DNA of 64,000 nt from Thalassovita autumnalis (GCF_001458255.1 NZ_CYSB01000009.1:124001-188000); one strand, 5' to 3'. Numbered from the stretch's first letter, positions 45,389 through 55,126 are shown. Numbers and translations are program-made. The notes: a model not told the origin generated them from the sequence alone.

Positions 45389-45463
45389 AAAGATACCGCA
45401 TTGACCTGCCAATTGAAGTGAGCTTTCGTCGTCGCACCAGTTATTTAGAATGGGCATTTTTTA

Positions 45464-46294
45464 ATGATGAATGGACTTCGACCCGTCGCTGTGCGGTCAT
45501 TTCTTTTTGTGTGTGCTTCGGTTTTTGCGGTTTCAGCAACTGCGGCCGCGGCGGACTGCGTTGATTTAAGCAAGGGCACCGGTTTCACGCTCACACGTAA
45601 TGAACCGTTTTTTCAGGTCACCAATCGGCTGGCGCAGGACGGAACCGTGCGGGAAGATCGGACAATGGAAAGGGACGGAACGACCGAGCGGGTCAGCACA
45701 GAATATTGGAACGGGGTCATCGCGGTGGATCGCAAAACGGCTAAAAGTCGAATTGAAATGCAGGTGCCGGCGACAGCGAAATCGCTGGATCTGAGTGTGG
45801 GGGGGAAGAAATATACCTTGCCGATGACGATGCACATCAATGGCAAGGATTTCGGGCGCGGTACCTATATTGTGCGCCCAATCAAAAGGACCGATGTGCA
45901 GATTGGAAAATGCCGTTATCCCGCGATGATCGTGCGCACGACACTGCGGATGGAAAACAGGGCGGATATAAACGAAGAGGCCTTGCTGAGCCTTGAGGCT
46001 GGCATGCTGCTGGGAAACGTTGCAATGACCGCCACGTGGCAGCCCAAACATGGCGTGTTGTTTGATCGGATTGAGGGCCACGAGGCACTGGTCCTAACAA
46101 AAAACGGCGCCTCGTGGGGCGCCGTTTGGAAACTCTCTGGTGAATGGGACTACAGCTCGCAGCTGCTGACCAGATCTTCGTACTTGGAGGTGATCCAGCC
46201 CAGCGATGCGCTTGGGTCGCGGTCTTCGATTTTGCCGGTCATTGAGGCAAAGACCTTGGCTGAGCGGCTGTTGTCCACCATGGCAACGTCCTGA
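45464..46294 (+). CDS. Exported protein of unknown function; 3' end antisense to cvpA
   Basis: This is a 276-aa reading frame with a Sec signal peptide (SFLFVCASVFAVSATAAAA). The mature part has beta-rich stretches (SGDRIEGHEALV, KSLDLSVGGKKYTLPMTM, YIVRPIKRTDVQIGK) and two Cys (ADCVDLS, GKCRYP). It resembles no family I can name. From about residue 215 the sequence crosses the convergent terminator at 46096-46130 and then runs antisense to the last 48 codons of cvpA, where it ends. A frame change near 46083 would stop at TAA 46095, just before that terminator. The last 65 codons are probably not part of the native gene. Confidence 0.6.
   Translation: MMNGLRPVAVRSFLFVCASVFAVSATAAAADCVDLSKGTGFTLTRNEPFFQVTNRLAQDGTVREDRTMERDGTTERVSTEYWNGVIAVDRKTAKSRIEMQVPATAKSLDLSVGGKKYTLPMTMHINGKDFGRGTYIVRPIKRTDVQIGKCRYPAMIVRTTLRMENRADINEEALLSLEAGMLLGNVAMTATWQPKHGVLFDRIEGHEALVLTKNGASWGAVWKLSGEWDYSSQLLTRSSYLEVIQPSDALGSRSSILPVIEAKTLAERLLSTMATS
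46096..46130. terminator. Terminator serving cvpA and the convergent gene
   Basis: AAACGGCGCC-TCGTGG-GGCGCCGTTT is a perfect 10-bp stem. On the plus-strand side it is preceded by AACAAAAA, so on the minus strand it is followed by a T run (cvpA terminator, 22 bp behind the cvpA stop). The plus-strand side is followed by only GG after TTT. It lies inside the plus-strand frame at 45464-46294. Confidence 0.85.
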
Positions 46295-46704
46295 CCCACC
46301 GCGACGGTTTCGTAGACGAAGAAGGTGATCGCCACCAAGAGCACGCCGCGCAGCACCCCGAAGAGGAAGCCCAGACCCTGATCCAACCCGCCCAGGATCG
46401 ATCGCTGCACCAGCGATGAGAACAGCGGCGTAAAGAGTGATGCCACCACCAAGACCAGTGCGGCGACCACAAAGGCGGCTGACAGCATCGACAACTCGCA
46501 GCTGTCGGCGATGAAATCACCCACAACGGGGATCTCTTTGACCAGCGGTTGCACTTTCGGGGCGAACATAAAGGCCAGCACAGCGGCCAGAATCCAGCCA
46601 GCAATCGCCAGCGACTCGCGGACTAAGCCACGCGAATAGGCCAAGAGGGCCGACAAAATGATGACCAGCGCGACAACGCCGTCGATGATGGTGAAACCGT
46701 CCAT
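46150..46704 (-). CDS. cvpA: CvpA family membrane protein
   Basis: This is a 184-aa inner-membrane protein with about four helices. The start is ATG 46704 (MDGFTIIDGVVALVIILSAL), typical of CvpA, followed by YSRGLVRESLAIAGWILAAV and ILGGLDQGLGFLFGVLRGV. The C-terminal tail (DNSRSAKVFASMTGKIEDRD) is soluble. CvpA is named for colicin V production in E. coli and often accompanies purF; here it sits downstream of radA (36 bp) and is separated from purF by two plus-strand genes. Its function is not settled. Confidence 0.94.
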   Translation of the reverse strand: MDGFTIIDGVVALVIILSALLAYSRGLVRESLAIAGWILAAVLAFMFAPKVQPLVKEIPVVGDFIADSCELSMLSAAFVVAALVLVVASLFTPLFSSLVQRSILGGLDQGLGFLFGVLRGVLLVAITFFVYETVAVGQDVAMVDNSRSAKVFASMTGKIEDRDPSASLGWITSKYEDLVSSCEL

Positions 46705-46739
46705 GGTCCGTTTCTTATCCCTGTTCCCTATGTGACGCC

Positions 46740-48107
46740 TCAGCCAGCGCCGAAAATATCACCCACAAAAGCGGTCAGGTCTGCATATGAGCGCAGGCTC
46801 AACCCATCGCCCCCGGTGATCTTGCCGCCAGACGGAACGATGGCTGAGGTGAAACCAAGTTTTTGCGCTTCTTTCAACCTGTTTTCGCCCTGACCCACCG
46901 GTCTGAGCGCCCCGGAGAGCGAGATTTCACCGAAAACCACCGTATCCGCCGGCAATGCAGCGTCTTCGCGGGCCGACAGCAGCGCTGCCGCAACGGCCAG
47001 ATCTGCGGCGGGTTCCTTGACCTTCAGCCCGCCTGCCACGTTCAGATAGACGTCCAATCCGGCAAACGGGATGCCGCAGCGGGCCTCCAGCACGGCCAGG
47101 ATCATCGCCAGACGTGAGGCATCCCAGCCCACCACCGACCGGCGCGCCTGCGCGTGGGGTGAGGGGGCGATCAGGGCCTGAAATTCGACCAGCACCGGCC
47201 GGGTGCCTTCGATACCGGAAAAGACCACCGATCCGGGCGAGGGCTCCCCCCGTTCAGAGAGGAACAGGGCCGAGGGGTTCAAAACCTCCGACAAGCCGCC
47301 ACCGGTCATTTCAAAAACGCCGATCTCATCCGCGGGGCCAAAACGGTTTTTCACCGCACGCAGGATGCGGAACTGATGGCCGCGCTCACCCTCGAAGTAG
47401 AGCACGGTATCCACCATATGTTCGACCACACGCGGCCCGGCGATCTGACCTTCTTTGGTGACATGGCCGACCATCACGATGGAAATGCCTTTGCGTTTGG
47501 CAAAGGTCGTCAGCTCATGCGCGGCGGCGCGCACCTGGCTGACCGATCCCGGCGCGCTGTCGACATTGTCAGCCCACATGGTCTGGATCGAGTCGATGAT
47601 CGCCAACTGCGGCATCTCAGCCTCCAGCGTGGTCAGGATATCACGCAGGTTGGTTTCTGCGGCCAGTTTCACCGGCGCATCCGACAGGCCCAACCGCTGG
47701 GCCCGCATCCGCACTTGCGCCGAGGCCTCTTCGCCGCTGACATAGATGGTTTTCAATCCCGCCTGGGCAAACCGCGCTGCCGCCTGCAGCAGCAGGGTGG
47801 ATTTGCCGATGCCGGGATCGCCGCCGACCAGAATGGCACTGGCAGGTACCAGGCCACCGCCCAACACGCGGTCCAACTCATCCAGCCCACTTTGGGTGCG
47901 CGGTGGCGGGGCTTCTTCGGTCGACAGGTCGGTCAGTTCCAAAGCGGCACCGCGTTTGCCGCCCAGCGATTTGGACGCGGGACCGGCCGACAGCGGCGTG
48001 TCCTCAACGATGGTATTCCATTCGCCGCAGCCGTCGCAGCGGCCGGACCATTTGGTGAAAGAGCTGCCGCAGGCGGAACAGCTGAAGGTTTTGTTTTGCT
48101 TGGCCAT
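46740..48107 (-). CDS. radA: DNA repair protein RadA
   Basis: RadA is a RecA-like helicase that helps branch migration in recombination repair. Starting at ATG 48107 (MAKQNKTFSCSACGSSFTKW) gives 455 residues. The zinc motif is CSACGSSFTKWSGRCDGC. Walker A is GGDPGIGKSTLLLQAAARFA, the KNRFG motif is KNRFGPADEIGVFEM, and a C-terminal Lon-protease-like domain (about 280-450) has AGLDVYLNVAGGLKVKEPAADL. The length is normal. It is the first gene of the radA-cvpA unit. Confidence 0.96.
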   Translation of the reverse strand: MAKQNKTFSCSACGSSFTKWSGRCDGCGEWNTIVEDTPLSAGPASKSLGGKRGAALELTDLSTEEAPPPRTQSGLDELDRVLGGGLVPASAILVGGDPGIGKSTLLLQAAARFAQAGLKTIYVSGEEASAQVRMRAQRLGLSDAPVKLAAETNLRDILTTLEAEMPQLAIIDSIQTMWADNVDSAPGSVSQVRAAAHELTTFAKRKGISIVMVGHVTKEGQIAGPRVVEHMVDTVLYFEGERGHQFRILRAVKNRFGPADEIGVFEMTGGGLSEVLNPSALFLSERGEPSPGSVVFSGIEGTRPVLVEFQALIAPSPHAQARRSVVGWDASRLAMILAVLEARCGIPFAGLDVYLNVAGGLKVKEPAADLAVAAALLSAREDAALPADTVVFGEISLSGALRPVGQGENRLKEAQKLGFTSAIVPSGGKITGGDGLSLRSYADLTAFVGDIFGAG

Positions 48108-48367
48108 GGGCTGTTGATGCAACAGCCACGCGCAAGGGTCAAACGGCGATTTCGGATCGCGTTTCCTGTGGCGGGATCACCCGTTCGGGTGAGGTAGCGA
48201 TGAGACAAGGTTTAATAAAATGCCGCTGAAGCGCAGGAAATCCTAGGGGAATAAGTGGTGCACGGACCTAATACGCGCGCCGGAGACGCGCCCGTGTAGC
48301 CTATCAGTGCTGATTTTTACCGAGACATTTTGAGCAGCGTTGCCCGGCGAATTGTAGGGGACATGCA

Positions 48368-49884
48368 ATGAATTCAATTTCCACTTCGCGGTTGACTGCC
48401 GCAACACTGGCGCTGCTGTGCTGCGCTGCCCCGGCTGCCTATGCGCAGTCTTTGGGCAAACTGACCTATAGGGCCACCATTTCAGGCACCAAAGCCCGGA
48501 TGATGGCTGGGTCTACTACGTCGACAACAATCGAGAAATCTCTGCCGGGTTTACCGAGTTTTTGGTGAAGCCGACATTCACGTCGCCGCCACCACGACCT
48601 GTGCCCGGTGCTCCAGCCCCTGCCGGTGGGGGGGAAACTGTTGCGGTGATGGATGAACTACCAGTGATCGAGTTCAGGCCCCATGTGCGCGTTGTCAGTG
48701 TGACACACACAGGCGTGCCCTCAAGTGAGAGCGATCTGGCGTTCTACTCTACCGCGCCCGAAAGCTTCCAGCGGTATGATGGCGCCCTGCGCGGAACCAG
48801 GACCTTCTACGTGGGTCGCATTCCCGAAGGAATGGGGTTCGGCATCAAGTTTCGCGACGAAACAGAAGGCACCTACCTCGCCTTTGCCTCCTCCGAACAA
48901 TGGGTTGGGACCACCTCCTTTGAATATCAGCTGGAGTTCTACAACCTGATCGTCGAACATCTGCTTGCTGGCCCAACGGCGCAGCAGCAGCTGGATGAAA
49001 CCGGTTCGATCATGGTGCAGACGGGCCTGGGCACGATCCTGATCACCCGAACCAATGTGCGCGATGCGGTCGCGGGCAGCTTTGCCAGCCGGGACAACAC
49101 CGTCTTCATGTCCACGCAGGGTCGTGATGCCGGCACCGGCACCATGATGGGTGACACCTATGTGTGGATGCGCGTTTCGGGCTTCCGATCAGAGGAAGAT
49201 GATCGCAGCTTCTCCAGCCCGCTGTTGCAGCTGGGTGTGGATGTTGAGCTGAATGACAACCTGCTGGCGGGTCTGTCGGTTGGGCGCGCCAACCTCGATG
49301 CGTCCTCGCCTGATTTCAGCTACACCGGTCAGCAGACAATGGTGCAGCCTTATCTGGGGTGGCGCAGTGGCGACTGGCACGGCACCGCGTCGTTGAGCCT
49401 TGGCAAGATCGACTATGATGAGATCACCCACTCCGGCGGCACCGCCGCGGCGGAGGGCGATCTGCGTGCCTTCAGTGCCGAGGTGAAGCGCGACATCGAT
49501 CTGGGCAAAGGGCGCACACTGACCCCCACCTTGGGCCTCAGCAAAGGCCGCGTGGAGCTGGCCAGCACCTCTGGTTCGCTGGCAGGCAGCGGGGTGGGCG
49601 AAAGCGTTGATTTCACCCGTGCCTCCATCGGGGCGGAATGGCGCCAGGCGCTGAGCGCTGGCTCACTGACCCTGGGACTGAGCGGGGATTACACCGACAC
49701 CAATGCGCCGATCGCGCTCAGCTCGGGCGAATATGACCAGAACGGCTGGGCCGGCACGGCCTCGCTGGGGTTCCAGACGGAACTGGCCAACGGCTTCTCA
49801 ATCGATCTGGGGCTGTCCCTCGGCGGCCTTGGTCAGGACTTCTCAGAGCAAAGCGCCTGGCTGGAGATCGGTAAAAAGTTCTGA
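48368..49884 (+). pseudogene. Autotransporter (type V) gene, -1 frameshift after the signal peptide
   Basis: The 5' frame (48368-48568) encodes a signal peptide and start of a mature protein: LTAATLALLCCAAPAAYAQ, then SLGKLTYRATISGTKA. The rest (to 49884) lies in the -1 frame and continues with DDGWVYYVDNNREISAGFTE, a passenger region with SPPPRPVPGAPAPAGGG, and a beta-barrel domain (about the last 270 residues) ending in IGKKF as autotransporters do. The switch falls near 48491-48500. Together the two parts give about 505 aa. Internal starts (TTG 48562) would leave a protein without a signal peptide. It may be a true pseudogene, a sequencing error, or a programmed frameshift. Confidence 0.75.
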
Positions 49885-49895
49885 CGCGCAGAACT

Positions 49896-50378
49896 TCATG
49901 AGACGGAGAGCGGGGGCGATGCTGCATCGTCCCCGTTTTTCTTGCCACTGAGGCGCTGGCGTTTTTCCGCCAAGGACAGGCCGAGGGAGGCCAGAATGCA
50001 GCCGGTAAACAGATATAGGCCCCAGGCCACCTCAACCGTGCCAAGGCCAATGCCCTTGGCCAGCACAATATAAAGCGCGATCAGGAAGATATCTGCCATC
50101 GCCAGTTTGCCCAGCACGGTCAACACCGGCAGGGCCCGGCGGTCCAGCAGGTGAAACTGCACCAGCGCCAGCCCCAAGGTTTTCACATAGGGGGCAAATA
50201 GCGCGAAAAATGTCACCAGTAGCGCCAGAAACACATCACTGCCCCACAGGCTCTGCAGGCCGGAAATCACGCTGATCTCACTCAGGCCAAAGAGCGGCAA
50301 GAGCCCGGCGCGCAGCAGCGGGGCAAACCAGGCGACCGGAAACAGCACCAGCAGCAAGAGGTTGAGAATACGGGCCAT
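49896..50378 (-). CDS. PqiA-family integral membrane protein
   Basis: This is a 160-aa membrane protein with four predicted helices, matching one half of paraquat-inducible protein A (PqiA/YebS). The family pattern is seen in VISGLQSLWGSDVFLALLVT, FALFAPYVKTLGLALV, HLLDRRALPVLTVLGKLAMA (with the conserved W replaced by K-M) and LIALYIVLAKG. The zinc-finger half of full-length PqiA is absent, so this is a short form. The C-terminal tail (KRQRLSGKKNGDDAASP) overlaps the terminator of the convergent autotransporter gene. A role in intermembrane lipid transport is known for the family; here it is inferred. Confidence 0.82.
   Translation of the reverse strand: MARILNLLLLVLFPVAWFAPLLRAGLLPLFGLSEISVISGLQSLWGSDVFLALLVTFFALFAPYVKTLGLALVQFHLLDRRALPVLTVLGKLAMADIFLIALYIVLAKGIGLGTVEVAWGLYLFTGCILASLGLSLAEKRQRLSGKKNGDDAASPPLSVS
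49911..49941 (+). terminator. Rho-independent terminator after the autotransporter gene
   Basis: CGGGGGCGATG-CTG-CATCGTCCCCG is an 11-bp stem (one G-T) followed by TTTTTC. It lies 26 bp after the autotransporter stop and overlaps the last codons of the convergent PqiA-like gene. Confidence 0.88.
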
Positions 50379-50458
50379 TTTGCGCGGTCTCCCTATGTCT
50401 ACCTGCGTGTTATCGGCGTGGCTGAGAGGTAAGCAGCAACGCCACCCGCTGCAAGGGG

Positions 50459-50845
50459 TCAGCCCAAGATGCCCCAGCCGGTCAGGGCAATCATCGCCGT
50501 CATCGCGCCAAGCGCAGGCAGATCGGCGCGGCCCCAGCCATCCTCGCGCCCCAGTCGGAACCAGTCAAACAGCAGCCAGCCATAGATGCCAATCGCAGCG
50601 AAATCGCGGAACTGACGCATCTGCAGCTGTTGCAGCCAGGCGGGCGGCATCAGCCAGCACAGGAACAGCAGCACCGCCGCCACCACACAGGACCACGCCG
50701 CGCGCGGCGGGTGTGGGCTGCGCAGGCGCATCAGGGCGGCGATGGCGACCAAAACGGGTAGGGACAGAACGCAGAAGCGCAGCAGCGTCAGCACCCATGG
50801 CGACAGATCCGGCAGGTAGGTGGCAATCAGCGGTGTATCAGGCAT
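50459..50845 (-). CDS. Small integral membrane protein of unknown function
   Basis: This is a 128-aa protein with three or four hydrophobic helices: VLTLLRFCVLSLPVLVAIAA, CVVAAVLLFLCWLMPPAWL and ALGAMTAMIALTGWGI, plus a cytoplasmic loop with QMRQFRDFAAIGIYGWLLFD. I do not recognise the family. It lies between a PqiA-like gene and mlaF-mlaE, all on the minus strand, so a cell-envelope link is possible. The stop-to-start distance to the downstream PqiA-like gene is about 80 bp. Confidence 0.7.
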   Translation of the reverse strand: MPDTPLIATYLPDLSPWVLTLLRFCVLSLPVLVAIAALMRLRSPHPPRAAWSCVVAAVLLFLCWLMPPAWLQQLQMRQFRDFAAIGIYGWLLFDWFRLGREDGWGRADLPALGAMTAMIALTGWGILG

Positions 50846-50878
50846 GTTGGCCCCTCCCTTGTTGCCCAGCCTCAGGGC

Positions 50879-51625
50879 CTAGCGTACAGCCCCAATCGGG
50901 CCATCGGCGCGGCCGTGAATAAATTGATCCAGATAAGGATCGCCCGAGGCATCCATCTGCGCCACCGGGCCCGTCCACTGGATGACGCCATCGTGCAGCA
51001 TCGCCACATTGTCGGCAATCGCGCGGACCGAGGTCATATCGTGGGTGATGGTCATGGCTGTTGCGCCCATCTCCACCACAATCTCACGGATCAGGTCGTT
51101 GATGACGCCGGACATGATCGGGTCCAGACCGGTGGTCGGCTCATCAAAGAAAATGATCTCAGGCTCGGCGGCAATGGCGCGGGCCAGTCCAACCCGTTTC
51201 TGCATGCCACCTGACAGTTCCGACGGGAACAGATCCGCTACATCCGGGGTCAAACCAACGCGGCGCAGCTTCTCAATCGCGATGTCGCGTGCCTCGGCCT
51301 TGGGCCTTTTCAACGCGCCGCGCATCAGGCGGAAGGCAACGTTCTGCCAGACCGGCAGGCTGTCAAATAACGCACCGCCCTGAAACAACATGCCAAAACG
51401 CGCCAGAAAGGCATCGCGATCCCCCGTGCCGACGTCCTGCCCATCCAGAGTGATCGAACCGCTGTCCGGGGTCACCAGGCCCAGAACCGATTTCAACAGC
51501 ACTGATTTGCCGGTGCCTGAGCCGCCGATGATCACCATCGATGTGCCCTTGGGGATGGTCAGGTTGACCCCCTGCAGCACTTTCTTGGGGCCAAAGGCCT
51601 TATGGACATCTGTCAGCTCAATCAT
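50879..51625 (-). CDS. mlaF: ABC transporter ATP-binding protein, MlaF-type
   Basis: This is the ATPase of an intermembrane phospholipid (Mla-type) transporter (248 aa). Walker A is GGSGTGKSVLLKSVLG, the signature is LSGGMQKRVGLARAIA, and Walker B is IIFFDEPTTGLDPIMSG; the last Walker B context (DPI) and the TITHDMTSVRAIAD switch are typical of MlaF. It overlaps the mlaE stop by 4 bp, so the two form a transporter core. No mlaD, mlaC or mlaA gene is next to it. Confidence 0.93.
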   Translation of the reverse strand: MIELTDVHKAFGPKKVLQGVNLTIPKGTSMVIIGGSGTGKSVLLKSVLGLVTPDSGSITLDGQDVGTGDRDAFLARFGMLFQGGALFDSLPVWQNVAFRLMRGALKRPKAEARDIAIEKLRRVGLTPDVADLFPSELSGGMQKRVGLARAIAAEPEIIFFDEPTTGLDPIMSGVINDLIREIVVEMGATAMTITHDMTSVRAIADNVAMLHDGVIQWTGPVAQMDASGDPYLDQFIHGRADGPIGAVR

Positions 51626-52404
51626 GCGGAAAAGAACAGCTCTGTAAGGATATAGTTGGCAGCAAAGATCAGGACCGAGGCGGCGACAACCGCCGATTTG
51701 GTCGCCGCGCCAACGCCCTGCGCCCCACGGCCCGAGTTCATGCCGTAAAAACAGCCCACCGTGGCAACGATGAAGCCAAAGACCGCGCCTTTGATCAGGC
51801 CCGAGGTCACGTCAAAGACCTCAAGGAAATCGACGGTGTTTTTCAGATAGGCGGCGGCGTTAAAATCCAACCGGCTGACGCCCACCAGATAGCCGCCCAT
51901 GATGCCGATGACATCGCCCACAGCCACCAGACAGGGCACCGCCAGGGTGGCGGCCAGAACGCGGGGCAGGGTGAGGTATTTCATCGGGTTGGTCGACAGG
52001 GTGACCAGCGCGTCGATCTGTTCGGTTACCTTCATGGTGGCAATCTCGGCCGCGATAGAACTGGCGACACGTGCCGCCACCATCAGGCCGCCAAGGACTG
52101 GCCCCAATTCGCGCACCATGCCGATGGCCACAATCGAGGGCACAACCGCCTCAGCCGAAAACCGTGCGCCGCCTGCGTAAATCTGCAACGCCAGCGCGCC
52201 GCCGGTGAAAAGCGTGGTCATGCCGACCACCGGCAGGCTCAGCCAGCCGATCTGCACCAATGCGGTCAGAAATTCGCGGGTGTAAAACGGCGGGCGCAGC
52301 AGGTGGCTGATGGTTTCCGCCGCAAACAGCGTCAACCGCCCCACCATGGCCAGCATCGCCAGCACCTGCGCCCCAAGGCCGCCTATCACCCGCACAACAC
52401 TCAT
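51622..52404 (-). CDS. mlaE: ABC transporter permease, MlaE-type
   Basis: This is the inner-membrane permease partner of the adjacent ATPase (260 aa, about five or six helices). Family text is present: [40 protein letters not shown] and [20 protein letters not shown], plus [20 protein letters not shown]. It moves phospholipids between the membranes together with the ATPase and an MCE protein (MlaD), here not visible. The start overlaps the alr stop by 4 bp (ATGA), an unusual coupling of lipid transport and D-alanine synthesis. Confidence 0.93.
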   Translation of the reverse strand: MSVVRVIGGLGAQVLAMLAMVGRLTLFAAETISHLLRPPFYTREFLTALVQIGWLSLPVVGMTTLFTGGALALQIYAGGARFSAEAVVPSIVAIGMVRELGPVLGGLMVAARVASSIAAEIATMKVTEQIDALVTLSTNPMKYLTLPRVLAATLAVPCLVAVGDVIGIMGGYLVGVSRLDFNAAAYLKNTVDFLEVFDVTSGLIKGAVFGFIVATVGCFYGMNSGRGAQGVGAATKSAVVAASVLIFAANYILTELFFSA

Positions 52405-53459
52405 CCGCCGATATTCTGGCGCTGATAACGCCGCCCCATGGAGGTCAGGATTTCATAGCCGATGGTGCCAGCGATATCCGCCAGATCATCAACCTGTTGC
52501 TGGTCATTCAGGATCTCAAGCTGATCCGGGGCTTCGGCCAGATCGGTGATATCCACGGTGATCAGGTCCATCGACACCCGACCCACCACGGGGCAGGCGG
52601 TGCCACTTGCAAAGACATTGAGCGTTGCACCGTTCAGGCCGTTGCCGATCATACGGTGCAACCCGTCGGCATAGCCCGCCGCCACGGTGGCGATTTTGCT
52701 GGGCCGTTCGGCCACCCAGGCGTTGCCGTAGCCCACGGCCTCGCCGACAGCGACATCACGGATCTGGATCACCGGCAGTGCCACTGTCACCACGGGCCTT
52801 GCATCTTCAAAGGGCAGACCGCCATAAAGCCCCACACCGGGACGGACCAGATCGAAGTGATAGTCCGGCCCCAACAGGGTTCCGCCGGTTGCCGACAGGG
52901 ACCGCGGCACGGTCACACCTGACGTCATTTCTGTGAAACAGGCCAGTTGCTGGGCATTCATGGGATGATCAGGCTCATCGGCGCAGGCCAGATGGGACAT
53001 CACCAGCCGCAGATCCCCGGCCTCAGCGCGCGAACGGACTGCGGCCCATTCTGCAGGTTCCATCCCCAGACGGTTCATGCCGCTGTCCAGCTGCACGCCA
53101 TAGCCGCGATGGGGCAGGGCGCTGAGGTGACGGTCCAGTTGCGCGGCGGAGTTCAGCATTGGGATCAGATCGAGATCGCGGATCAGATCGGTATCCCCTG
53201 CGCCGTGGCCGGAAAAGACGCAGATCTCTGCCCCGTCGCAAATCGCCTCACGCACCGGGATCGCTTCCTCGGCGGCGGCAACGAAGAACCGGCGCACCCC
53301 TGCCGCACACAGAGCCTTGGCCACGCGGCCAGAGCCGAGGCCATAGCCATCCGCCTTGATCACCGCGGCGGTTTCAACCGAGGCGTTGGATTTTGCATCA
53401 AGCGCCCGCCAGTTGGCCACCAGCGCATTGAGGTCGATCGTCAGAGTAGAAACAGTCAT
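52401..53459 (-). CDS. alr: Alanine racemase
   Basis: This is a PLP enzyme converting L- to D-alanine for peptidoglycan. The start ATG 53459 ([20 protein letters not shown]) gives 352 residues; the longer frame upstream runs through a repeat remnant. [20 protein letters not shown] carries the PLP Lys. [26 protein letters not shown] and the barrel segment [13 protein letters not shown] with the catalytic-region Tyr follow. The C-terminal domain is normal ([20 protein letters not shown]). It is followed directly by mlaE-mlaF. Confidence 0.96.
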   Translation of the reverse strand: MTVSTLTIDLNALVANWRALDAKSNASVETAAVIKADGYGLGSGRVAKALCAAGVRRFFVAAAEEAIPVREAICDGAEICVFSGHGAGDTDLIRDLDLIPMLNSAAQLDRHLSALPHRGYGVQLDSGMNRLGMEPAEWAAVRSRAEAGDLRLVMSHLACADEPDHPMNAQQLACFTEMTSGVTVPRSLSATGGTLLGPDYHFDLVRPGVGLYGGLPFEDARPVVTVALPVIQIRDVAVGEAVGYGNAWVAERPSKIATVAAGYADGLHRMIGNGLNGATLNVFASGTACPVVGRVSMDLITVDITDLAEAPDQLEILNDQQQVDDLADIAGTIGYEILTSMGRRYQRQNIGG

Positions 53460-53551
53460 GGCGCCTGTTTTGCCAGACGCGTGGGGCGGGTCAAGATGAA
53501 AGCGCAACCACCCCGCCAAAACGTGGCGCGTTGAGGCGCGGCTGCCCAATG

Positions 53552-53577
53552 TGAGTATTTGGGGAACATTGAAAGGG
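53552..53577 (+). repeat. Diverged partial copy of the dispersed 35-bp repeat
   Basis: GAGTATTTGGGGAACATTGAAAGGG resembles the right half of the 35-bp repeat (GAGTATTTTGGGAACGATGAAAGG) with a few changes, and lacks the CCTCCGGCGGG half. It lies between dnaB (minus) and alr (minus). Confidence 0.55.
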
Positions 53578-53635
53578 GGGCGGGGACAGGGGGCGGGTGT
53601 TGCCCCCCTTAAGATTTGGCAAACGGAAATGCGGC

Positions 53636-55126
53636 TTAATAGCCCTGGTCGTCCTGCTGCCACTGTTTGACAAGGTTGCCAAAGCGGGTGAACTGCGCCT
53701 CAAATGACAGCTCCACGGTGCCGATGGGGCCGTGACGCTGCTTGCCGACGATCACCTCGGCTTTGGCGTGCAGGCGTTCCATCGCCTCTTTCCACTCTTC
53801 CATCTTTTCCAGCTCATGATCGCCGGGTTTTTCACGTTCCTTATAGTATTCCTCACGGAACACGAACATCACCACATCCGCATCCTGTTCGATCGAGCCA
53901 GATTCCCGCAGGTCCGACAGCTGCGGGCGTTTATCATCGCGGCTTTCGACGTTACGCGACAGCTGGGACAGCGCGATCACCGGGATGTTCAGTTCCTTGG
54001 CGATGGCTTTCATGCCCATCGAAATCTCGGCAATTTCGTTCACACGGTTGTCTGACATACCACGGCAGAGCTGCAGGTAGTCGATCACCAGAAGGTCCAG
54101 GCCATGGGTCCGTTTCAGCCGTCGCGCCCGCGCGGCCAGCTGGCTGATCGGAATCGCCGGCGTGTCATCGATGAACAGCGGACAGGCCTCAAGATCCTTT
54201 GCGGCCTGCACAAACCGGCGGAATTCTTCCTCGGTCATGTCACCCTGACGGATCTTGTGGCTGGAAATTTCCGAGGCTTCGGCCAGAACACGGCCGGCCA
54301 GCTGCTCGGCGCTCATTTCGAGCGAGAAGAAGCCGACAACACCGCCGTCCACTGCGCCTTCGGTGCCGTCCTGTTTCAGACCGCGTTTGTAGGCCTTGGC
54401 GACGTTGAAGGCGATGTTGGTCGCCAGCGAGGTTTTCCCCATCGAGGGACGCCCCGCCAGGATCAAAAGGTCCGACGGGTGCAAACCACCAAGCTGTTTG
54501 TCGAGATCGACCAGACCGGTGGAGATCCCCGCCATGCCACCGCCGCGCTGATAGGCTTCGTTGGTGACATTTACCGCTTCAGTGACGGCTTTCAGGAAGG
54601 ATTTGAACCCCGACTCGGTCTGGCCCTGCTCGGACAGCTGATAAAGCTTCTGCTCGGCATCAACGATCTGTTCTTTCGGCTCAGAGGCCACATCGACCCG
54701 GCGCGCCTTTTCCGAGATGTCACCGCCCAGGCGGATCAGCTCGCGGCGGATGGCCAGATCATAGATCATCTGCGCGTAGTCACGCACCGCAAAGGCCGAG
54801 ATGGACGCCCCCGCCAGCCGGACCAGATACGCTGGTCCCCCAAGCGCCTTGAGGCCCTCGTCTTCCTCAAGGAACGCTTTCAGCGTCACCGGCGTTGCCA
54901 GTTGGTTTTTGGCGATGCGGGCGGCGGCCACCTCGTAGATGCGCTGATGGACAGGCTCATAAAAATGCTGCGCATTAATGACCGAGGCAATTTTGTCATA
55001 GACATCATTGTTGGTCAGGATCGCGCCAAGCAATTGCTGCTCGGCTTCGATCGAATGCGGCATTGGATCAGTCGCTTCCGCCTCTTCTTTTGGCGCAGCG
55101 CTGTTGATCGGAGCGATTTCGTTCAT
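53636..55126 (-). CDS. dnaB: Replicative DNA helicase DnaB
   Basis: This is the hexameric helicase of the replication fork (496 aa). The N-terminal domain (about 20-130) has [20 protein letters not shown]. The RecA-like domain has [20 protein letters not shown] (Walker A), [34 protein letters not shown] (Walker B) and [21 protein letters not shown] 15-residue insert with [14 protein letters not shown] separates Walker A from the next strand, as in alphaproteobacterial DnaB. The tail ([20 protein letters not shown]) is normal. No intein is present. A 276-bp gap with a hairpin precedes it on the pyrE side. Confidence 0.97.
   Translation of the reverse strand: MNEIAPINSAAPKEEAEATDPMPHSIEAEQQLLGAILTNNDVYDKIASVINAQHFYEPVHQRIYEVAAARIAKNQLATPVTLKAFLEEDEGLKALGGPAYLVRLAGASISAFAVRDYAQMIYDLAIRRELIRLGGDISEKARRVDVASEPKEQIVDAEQKLYQLSEQGQTESGFKSFLKAVTEAVNVTNEAYQRGGGMAGISTGLVDLDKQLGGLHPSDLLILAGRPSMGKTSLATNIAFNVAKAYKRGLKQDGTEGAVDGGVVGFFSLEMSAEQLAGRVLAEASEISSHKIRQGDMTEEEFRRFVQAAKDLEACPLFIDDTPAIPISQLAARARRLKRTHGLDLLVIDYLQLCRGMSDNRVNEIAEISMGMKAIAKELNIPVIALSQLSRNVESRDDKRPQLSDLRESGSIEQDADVVMFVFREEYYKEREKPGDHELEKMEEWKEAMERLHAKAEVIVGKQRHGPIGTVELSFEAQFTRFGNLVKQWQQDDQGY

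Noticed and set aside
45401-45463. TTGACC at 45401 as -35 box for the exported-protein gene
   Set aside because: No acceptable -10 at 16-18 bp distance was seen, so a promoter is not called.
52401-53663. 420-aa version of alanine racemase
   Set aside because: The extra N-terminal residues are low-complexity translation of the repeat remnant; [14 protein letters not shown] at 53459 is the family start.
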